Shown here in pieces: positions 13,212-18,244 of a DNA stretch of 18,244 nucleotides. This DNA is from UBA791 sp963602355 (GTDB lineage Bacteria > Cyanobacteriota > Vampirovibrionia > Gastranaerophilales > Gastranaerophilaceae): contig CAVCIU010000036.1 of the NCBI GenBank assembly GCA_963602355.1, positions 1 through 18,244 on the forward strand. The letters are read 5' to 3'. Within the stretch, counting starts at the first letter, position 1. Each line of letters opens with the position of its first letter. Under the pieces are notes generated by a model. It was not told the DNA's origin, did not search any database, and worked only from the letters and a program-made list of their open reading frames with translations. Position numbers and translations under genes: made by a program.

Positions 13212-14735
13212 ATGAAAGAGACTATCACAACCCTATTAAAAAATTTAATAAAAAGAAAAAACTCTACTGAAATTATAGAAACAGCAGCAAATTCTGAAAT
13301 CAAAAAAACACTAGGACTTTTTGATTTAGTAATGCTTGGGGTTGGCGCAATCTTTGGTGCAGGGCTATTCACAATCATCGGTGTTGCAACAGCTGGTTCT
13401 GGAACAACACTAGGAGCAGGTTCAGCGGTTACAATTTCTATGATAATAGCAGTTGTAGCGTGCGTATTCTCTGCATTATGTTATTGCGAACTTGCTTGTA
13501 TCATGCCGGTTGCGGGTAGTGCTTATATTTATACCTACGCAACTCTAGGTGAATTTGTTGCGTGGATTGTTGGTTGGTTATTAATCCTTGAATACATCAT
13601 CGGCGGTATTGCTGGTGCTATTGCGTGGAACGGATATTTATTCCAGTTTTTAAGAGGATTTGATAAATATTTGCCAGATTGGCTTATAAATCCGCCAGTA
13701 TGGCTTGTAACAGATTATCACACACTTATGAAACAGAGTGCTGACGTTATTAGTAGTGTTCCTCATATTTTTGGAATGCCTTTTTCTATTAACTTGCCGG
13801 CAATTGTTTTCGTTATTCTATTAACTCTATGTATTACAAGAGGGACAAAAGAATCTACAATCGTAACAACAATTATGGTTGGGGTTAAAATCCTAATTGC
13901 GTTATTATTTATCTTCACTGGTCTATTTTATGTAAAACCTGAAAACTGGGTACCATTTGCACCAAACGGTTTTAGCGGAATATGTATCGGCGCATTTATA
14001 ATCTTTTTCGCATACATAGGTTTTGACGCAGTAGCGACCGTTTCGGAAGAATGTAAAAAACCTAGAAGAGATATTCCTATCGCAATTATCTTATCATTAG
14101 TAATTTGTACTATCGTATATATGGCAGTAGCCTTAGTTTTAACAGGTATAATGCCACTTAATCAAATAAACTTAGAAGCTCCAATGGCATATGCCCTAAA
14201 CTACATTGGTCAATCTAAGATTGCAGGTTTAGTTTCATTAGGTGCTCTGGCAGCTATGACTTCTGTAAACCTTGTTATGACAATTGCAGGTTCAAGAATA
14301 CTTTACGCAATGAGTAGAGATTTTTATTTACCAAGCTCATTAAGAGTACTTAGCAAAAAAACTAACAGCCCAAACAGAATTATTTGGATTATTGGATTAA
14401 TTATGATAGTAGGTGTTTTAACTACAGACCTTACAATCTCTGCAGAATTATGTAACTTAGGTACATTCTTCTCATTAATCATTGTTTGTATAGCAATCCC
14501 TATTTTGAGAAAAACTGAACCTAACGTTCATCGTTCTTTTAAGGTTCCTTTCTCTCCATTCGTTCCATTGATTGGGGTAATAATTTGTGCAGGATTGTGC
14601 TATTCTTCATTCAAATCTGGTAGCGCTTCAACACCAATATTCATTGGTTATATGTTAGTAGGTATTTTATTCTACTTCTGTTACAGTTACAAAAAAATTC
14701 GTAGAAATGAAACAGATAAAATCGACAAAGAGTAA
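13212..14735 (+). CDS. APC-family amino acid permease (cationic amino acid transporter/YfnA type)
   Basis: A 507-residue inner-membrane transporter of the amino acid-polyamine-organocation superfamily. Twelve or more hydrophobic segments are visible. The first-helix substrate motif is GVGAIFGAGLF (43-53), and the conserved second block CYCELACIMPVAGSAYIY (90-107) continues into GEFVAWIVGWLLILEY. This combination is typical of the CAT/YfnA subgroup (TC 2.A.3.3), whose members import amino acids with protons. Substrate cannot be read from the sequence; cationic or branched-chain amino acids are both possible. The N-terminus has a 30-residue charged cytoplasmic tail. AAGAG is close to the ATG and AGG lies farther upstream; the promoter is unclear (a weak TTGATA at 13146-13151). 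It is followed after 2 bases by a small J-like gene, indicating an operon. Confidence 0.93.
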   Translation: MKETITTLLKNLIKRKNSTEIIETAANSEIKKTLGLFDLVMLGVGAIFGAGLFTIIGVATAGSGTTLGAGSAVTISMIIAVVACVFSALCYCELACIMPVAGSAYIYTYATLGEFVAWIVGWLLILEYIIGGIAGAIAWNGYLFQFLRGFDKYLPDWLINPPVWLVTDYHTLMKQSADVISSVPHIFGMPFSINLPAIVFVILLTLCITRGTKESTIVTTIMVGVKILIALLFIFTGLFYVKPENWVPFAPNGFSGICIGAFIIFFAYIGFDAVATVSEECKKPRRDIPIAIILSLVICTIVYMAVALVLTGIMPLNQINLEAPMAYALNYIGQSKIAGLVSLGALAAMTSVNLVMTIAGSRILYAMSRDFYLPSSLRVLSKKTNSPNRIIWIIGLIMIVGVLTTDLTISAELCNLGTFFSLIIVCIAIPILRKTEPNVHRSFKVPFSPFVPLIGVIICAGLCYSSFKSGSASTPIFIGYMLVGILFYFCYSYKKIRRNETDKIDKE

Positions 14736-14737
14736 TT

Positions 14738-15064
14738 ATGACAAACTTTTTTAATGGTATTAAAAATTTAATCAATAAAAATAAAAAAGAAGTATCTTTA
14801 AAAGATGCTTTTGAAACAATGAACAAAGAACTTGAAGAAGCAACTAATAGTTATGACAAAAACTTTTTCCCAGAAGAAGAGGTTCTTTCACCAGAAGAAA
14901 TGCACTACTCAGCATTAAATCTTCCTGCGGGTTCAAATTTTGAAAATATTCAAAAAAAATATACAGAGTTAAAATCTAAATATAATCCTGAAGAGAACCA
15001 AGAAGAACTTTCAAGGTTAGAATACGCATACAAATATTTTAAGCAAAAATTCAACATAAACTAA
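14738..15064 (+). CDS. Small J-domain-like protein lacking the HPD motif
   Basis: A 108-residue cytoplasmic protein. Residues 1-48 are a charged helical segment with no known domain. Residues 51-106 resemble a J domain: MHYSALNLPAGSNFENI, then QKKYTELKSKYNPE, then LEYAYKYFKQKF. Those segments match helices I-III of DnaJ-type proteins, with LNLPxGS and AY positions conserved. The HPD tripeptide needed to stimulate DnaK reads N83-P84-E85, so classical co-chaperone activity is doubtful. The ATG lies 2 bases after the permease stop, so expression is coupled to the transporter. It could be a permease-associated adaptor or a decayed co-chaperone. The J-like assignment is by pattern and should be treated as moderate. 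Confidence 0.7.
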   Translation: MTNFFNGIKNLINKNKKEVSLKDAFETMNKELEEATNSYDKNFFPEEEVLSPEEMHYSALNLPAGSNFENIQKKYTELKSKYNPEENQEELSRLEYAYKYFKQKFNIN

Positions 15065-15072
15065 AAAAATAA

Positions 15073-15091
15073 CCGACTTTTTAAAGGTCGG
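15073..15091. terminator. Bidirectional terminator between convergent genes
   Basis: CCGAC (15073-15077) pairs with GTCGG (15087-15091), with T-A pairs extending inward. The plus-strand tail is ATTTTTTAG and the minus-strand tail TTATTTTTTTAG. It lies between the J-like gene (stop 15064) and the minus-strand gene ending at 15115, and can serve both. Confidence 0.8.
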
Positions 15092-15114
15092 CCATTTTTT
15101 AGTTAAGCTATTTT

Positions 15115-16878
15115 CTATTTTCCTTTTGGATATTCCATTTTTGGTAATTCAAATTTTGGAAGTTCCAACTTGAATGGTTTTGATGCTTGAGACAAATCCT
15201 TTTTAGCATTTGATTGATATAACTCATTCAACTTAGCCATTGTTCTTGGGAAATATTGTTGCAAATACTGAGTTCTCAATGACAACAATTCGTGTGTCAT
15301 TGGTGTAGTATGAATTGCATTACCCTCAGCAACAGTTTCTTTTACACCACCAGAAGGTCCGCCGTAATGAGTTAACGCATTTGTGAAGTAATCAACGTGT
15401 TCTCTTTGAGCTTCTGGAAAGGCTTCTGTAAATGCTGATTTTTCGCTATTATAAATATCTAATAAATCTTTATTTTGAGAAATCAAGTTATCAATAGTCT
15501 TATAAATAGTGATATTGTTTGTTGCATCAACATTTTTGAAGTCTTTAGCATGACCAAGTTCGTGAAGTACGATAAATAAGTTATCACCAGAGTGAAGAGA
15601 TTTATCAACACCATTGAAGTATGATTCTAAGCCGTTTGTCATACCTTCAAAGTTTTTAACTGTTTCACTCATTTCTAATAATTCATCACCAGAAAGATGT
15701 TTAAGAGTTTTGATAAGTTTTTCACTATCACCTTTAACTTCACCTAAATCAAACGTAGCAGTGCGTTTTTCATCTTTATCATCAACTACTGTTAATTTGT
15801 TATCTGCAATTTTCATTGTATAACTTTTATCGTTAAATGTTGATTTAAACTCATTATCAGATACAACAGTAAATGTCTTTTTATTATCCATCAAGACTTT
15901 ACCCTCTTTATCCGTAATCTTGTAATGCAAATATCTATCACCTTTAGGGTCATCTTTGTATTTGTATTGCGTTCTAGTACCGTCTAAAGATTCCATATCT
16001 TTTTGAACTTTGACTTTACCATTTTTCTTTTGTTTTGCAGAACTTACTTCCTTCAAGCCATCTTCTGTTAAAACATCAACCGTTCTAACACCTGCAACAT
16101 TAGAAGGACGAGTATATTCTCTTGAAATCATAGTTCCGTCATCTTTAATTTTTGAACGAATTTCATAAGTTACGTAAGGCATTTTTGAGTCTTTATCAAA
16201 TTCGTATCTTGTTTTTGAAATAGTATTATTTTTAAGGTCATAAGCTTCTTGCATACGATACTTATCACCTTCTTTAGTTTGAAATTCTTCTGTTTTCTCA
16301 ATTGAACGAACGTCTAAATTTTCATCTAAAATTTCTGTAGTCAAATTAAAAGTTAGACCTAAAGCATTTAGGTTAAAACTTTTTGTATCATACTTATCAC
16401 GACCTAATACAACGGCGAAAGTATTTTTATCACCGCCAATATATTCAGTAATATCGTCAACTTTTTGTTTAACTTTTGCACATTGGTCTTTGTCAAAGAT
16501 TTGAACAACTTGAGCAATATTTTGAGCAAGCATTTTTGTTGAAGTAAATTGTTTTGCTTTTTCTAATTGTTCAGGAGTCAAAGCTTTTAAAGCAGCAACG
16601 TCTTTTGGATTATCTGCATATTTATCAAATTCTTTTGGTAAAGGTGTATCATTTGTAGTACCTTCTTTATCTTTTATAACAACTTTACCACTTGGTATTA
16701 AATTAGTTTTAGTAAACAATGAATTATTTTCATCTGCTACTAAACTAACTCTTGCACCAACATCACCTGTACTAAAAACATCAATTGTAGAGCCATCATC
16801 TTGAGAGGCTTGAGTTGACTGTTGTTGTTGCATTTGCTTTAATCTTTGAGAAATATTTCCAATATCATTTGTTGACAT
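15115..16878 (-). CDS. Large protein with C-terminal lethal-factor-like (ATLF-type) zinc metallopeptidase domain
   Basis: A 587-residue protein without signal peptide or membrane segment. The N-terminus is Gln-rich (KQMQQQQSTQ) and contains IDVFSTGDVG (32-41). Residues about 180-380 are beta-rich and lysine-rich, with two similar YEF/YKY units (TRYEFDKD at 223 and TQYKYKDD at 303). The C-terminal domain has VLHELGHAKDF: H439, E440 and H443. It continues with THYGG (Y505) and KETVAEGNA (E514, E518), then a last helix LRTQYLQQYFPRTMAKLNEL. This order and spacing resemble the anthrax lethal factor catalytic domain (HEFGHAVD, SYG, EFFAEAF). The tail has repeated xLPKxE units (572-585). AAGGTGG precedes the ATG. 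Protease activity is inferred; the target is unknown. No secretion signal is visible. Confidence 0.8.
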   Translation of the reverse strand: MSTNDIGNISQRLKQMQQQQSTQASQDDGSTIDVFSTGDVGARVSLVADENNSLFTKTNLIPSGKVVIKDKEGTTNDTPLPKEFDKYADNPKDVAALKALTPEQLEKAKQFTSTKMLAQNIAQVVQIFDKDQCAKVKQKVDDITEYIGGDKNTFAVVLGRDKYDTKSFNLNALGLTFNLTTEILDENLDVRSIEKTEEFQTKEGDKYRMQEAYDLKNNTISKTRYEFDKDSKMPYVTYEIRSKIKDDGTMISREYTRPSNVAGVRTVDVLTEDGLKEVSSAKQKKNGKVKVQKDMESLDGTRTQYKYKDDPKGDRYLHYKITDKEGKVLMDNKKTFTVVSDNEFKSTFNDKSYTMKIADNKLTVVDDKDEKRTATFDLGEVKGDSEKLIKTLKHLSGDELLEMSETVKNFEGMTNGLESYFNGVDKSLHSGDNLFIVLHELGHAKDFKNVDATNNITIYKTIDNLISQNKDLLDIYNSEKSAFTEAFPEAQREHVDYFTNALTHYGGPSGGVKETVAEGNAIHTTPMTHELLSLRTQYLQQYFPRTMAKLNELYQSNAKKDLSQASKPFKLELPKFELPKMEYPKGK

Positions 16879-16928
16879 GCTTTTCCACCTTCTTATAATA
16901 ATCGATAACTATTAAAGTATCCTAAACG

Positions 16929-16940
16929 AAAAAATTGCCT
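16929..16940 (-). promoter_or_regulatory. AGGCAA/T-tract element upstream of the ATLF-like gene
   Basis: On the minus strand AGGCAATTTTTT (16929-16940), with its GGCAA core 57 bases upstream of the ATG. The same 12-base string occurs 64 bases upstream of the orphan gene ending at 12193. GATACT further downstream could be a -10, but spacing to any -35 is poor. Confidence 0.3.
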
Positions 16941-16956
16941 TTTTTATTAAAAAATG

Positions 16957-18105
16957 TTAACTTCTATCTGATTTGCATTTGCAAGCAAATTTTAGAGCTA
17001 AGAAGTAATATAACACAGCTAGGAATACTATTACGCAAAAATCACCAAATATTTGATAGAAAGTTGCATTCATTTGATTTAATTTTATAATTCCGTCAAC
17101 ACCTTTTGTTGCAGGAATAAAGAACGAAATTACGTTCAAATACATCGGAATAGCTTCTTTTGGCCAAATAAACCCAGGAAGAAAAATAAGAATTAAAGAA
17201 GATACAACGAAGATTAACAGTGAAGATTCTCTTGTTGTGTACAAAACAGACAAGAAATGCGCAAAGAATACTGTTGCATAATAAAACGGTACCAAGAATA
17301 TAAACAGTGGTAATAAATTGTACGACATCGGATAATTTACGATTGCTGGATACAACAGATAGTAAAATACTGAATAAAACATATACAATAAAACATAGGC
17401 AGTCGAACGAGCAAACAAGACAAACCCTCGATTTTGTTTACGGTAACAAAAATCTCTATGTTTCTCCTTCATCGTACCAAGTAAAAGACCCAACCCAACA
17501 ACAATTGTTTGGTGAAGAATTAAAATTAAAATTACCGGATAAATATATGTCGCATACCCACCAGCAGGGTTATAAAGAGGAGTTGAAACAAATTCAAATG
17601 GTTGTTTTAAGTTCATTGCCATTTGTTTTGGAACACCTTGTTTCATAAGACTATTAACCTCAATAGCACCACCCAAAGACACTGCCGTTTGAGTTGTACC
17701 AGTTGCAACAGCTTTATAAATAATCAAATAACTTGAATCAGCATACATTGAAACGTGAGTTTGATTACCATTTTTTATATCTTTTTCAAAATCTTTTGGA
17801 ATTACAATATATCCCTTCAATTTATTTGAATAAAAAAGATGTTGAGCCTCATTTTTATCAGTAGTTTTTCTAACAACTTCGACATTATCATTAGCATCAA
17901 GACGTTGAGTAAATTCTCTTGATAATTCTGTATTATCCATATCAACAACTGCAACAGGAACCTCTTGAAGCACCTCGTGAGAATATGGAATAGAATAAAA
18001 AATTGAATACGCAATAACACCGATTACCATAATAAGGACAGAACCTCCATCATGGAAAAATCGACGATATTCAGATTTCATTATTTTCCAGAATTTCTTC
18101 ATCAT
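16957..18105 (-). CDS. ABC-2 type transporter permease (YhhJ/YbhR-like)
   Basis: A 382-residue integral membrane subunit of an ABC exporter. A TTG at 18117 could extend it by four residues, but the ATG at 18105 forms an ATGA overlap with the stop of the upstream permease, so I use it. Topology is typical: one membrane helix at about 22-41, a large non-cytoplasmic domain containing VAVVDMDNTELSREF (52-66), then five helices (about 187-210, 229-256, 265-288, 295-314, 350-372). NPAGG just before the second helix fits the family's conserved NP region. Such permeases work in pairs with an ATPase and often a membrane-fusion protein to export drugs or lipids; those partners would be upstream, outside the window. 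No GC-rich terminator follows, so read-through into the ATLF-like gene is possible. Confidence 0.93.
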   Translation of the reverse strand: MMKKFWKIMKSEYRRFFHDGGSVLIMVIGVIAYSIFYSIPYSHEVLQEVPVAVVDMDNTELSREFTQRLDANDNVEVVRKTTDKNEAQHLFYSNKLKGYIVIPKDFEKDIKNGNQTHVSMYADSSYLIIYKAVATGTTQTAVSLGGAIEVNSLMKQGVPKQMAMNLKQPFEFVSTPLYNPAGGYATYIYPVILILILHQTIVVGLGLLLGTMKEKHRDFCYRKQNRGFVLFARSTAYVLLYMFYSVFYYLLYPAIVNYPMSYNLLPLFIFLVPFYYATVFFAHFLSVLYTTRESSLLIFVVSSLILIFLPGFIWPKEAIPMYLNVISFFIPATKGVDGIIKLNQMNATFYQIFGDFCVIVFLAVLYYFLALKFACKCKSDRS

Positions 18106-18244
18106 TTTTGATACCAAGTACTTTCATCATTTGCCAACTTTTTCAAACGTGGTAAAGTCAAGAAACATAAACCAACAATACAAAGTAGCGCAAATATATT
18201 TTGTAAATCATAAACAACAGGTAAATCTCTCATTGTTTGATTTA
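18102..18244 (-). CDS. ABC-2 type transporter permease, C-terminal fragment (runs off right edge)
   Basis: Reading the minus strand from the window edge gives 47 codons without a stop, ending in TGA at 18102-18104. The last part reads MRDLPVVYDLQNIFALLC, then IVGLCFLTLPRLKKLAND and ESTWYQK. One hydrophobic helix followed by a basic PRLKKL tail fits the end of an ABC-2 permease, whose final helix is commonly followed by a basic cytoplasmic tail. The stop overlaps the start of the downstream permease (ATGA), so the two form a translationally coupled pair, as usual for YbhS/YbhR or YhhJ-type exporters. The ATG in this stretch is internal, not a start. Identity rests on context more than on sequence. 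Confidence 0.65.
   Translation of the reverse strand, partial: NQTMRDLPVVYDLQNIFALLCIVGLCFLTLPRLKKLANDESTWYQK

Noticed and set aside
12193..16878. Toxin-immunity or secretion-effector locus
   Set aside because: No immunity-type small gene, secretion-system component or export signal was found beside either orphan protein; the evidence supports only a metallopeptidase-like domain.
16938..16960. AT-only hairpin TTTTTTATTAAAAAA after the ABC permease as a terminator
   Set aside because: The stem contains no G-C pairs, unlike the other terminators here; kept only as a reason to suspect read-through.
17307..17648. 113-codon plus-strand frame opposite the ABC permease
   Set aside because: The permease is supported by topology and family motifs; the opposing frame has an irregular composition and no start signal.

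Overview
The window is an AT-rich bacterial chromosome segment packed with core genes. Lipid A enzymes (lpxA, fabZ, lpxC, lpxD), a heptose adenylyltransferase, a Skp/OmpH-like periplasmic chaperone and diaminopimelate-pathway enzymes show a Gram-negative cell with an outer membrane. The low GC, the lpxC-fabZ-lpxA order shared with Cyanobacteria, a DnaE with the cyanobacterial-type KFASY/CFNRSHS site but no split intein, and several lysine-rich orphan proteins suggest a gut Gastranaerophilales (Melainabacteria/Vampirovibrionia) member. This assignment is inference and could be wrong at the phylum level. No transposases, CRISPR arrays, tRNAs, rRNAs or phage genes were seen, and no gap between genes exceeds about 170 bases.

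Layout. 1-1104 (minus): an exported HExxH metallopeptidase-like protein followed by a GIY-YIG mini-nuclease. 1105-1271: a divergent control region with back-to-back promoters and two inverted repeats. 1272-4805 (plus): dnaE, the replicative polymerase alpha subunit, ending in a strong bidirectional terminator. 10463 down to 4870 (minus): a seven-gene envelope cluster dapB-asd-rfaE2-lpxD-lpxC-fabZ, then a terminator and a separate promoter before lpxA. Junctions from asd to fabZ are tightly coupled (TAATG overlaps, or stop codons inside the Shine-Dalgarno). Diverging from dapB on the plus strand are the skp-like gene and a CxxCxxCC (YkgJ-type) protein. The latter ends one base from a convergent thioredoxin gene.

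12193-18244 is more lineage-specific. It holds a cytoplasmic orphan protein with an internal duplication (minus); an amino-acid permease translationally coupled to a small degenerate J-domain protein (plus); a 587-residue protein whose C-terminus looks like an anthrax-lethal-factor-type zinc metallopeptidase (minus); and two overlapping ABC-2 export permease genes (minus), the first running off the right edge.

How the genes work together: dapB and asd supply diaminopimelate for peptidoglycan and lysine. LpxA, LpxC and LpxD carry out the acyltransfer and deacetylation steps that start lipid A, while FabZ feeds acyl chains. RfaE2 makes ADP-heptose for the LPS core, and the Skp-like protein would escort outer-membrane proteins. 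One transcript therefore appears to link cell-wall and outer-membrane synthesis. The least explained material is the orphan pair at 12193-13056 and 15115-16878. These share a short FSxG-DV motif, lysine-rich beta-type repeats and an upstream GGCAA-plus-T-tract element.

Four annotated starts were moved to downstream ATGs on the basis of Shine-Dalgarno position, homology or overlap (403-1104, asd, dapB, ABC permease). The Skp-like gene was started at its signal-peptide Met at 10612. A partial permease at the right edge was added by reading the minus strand directly.
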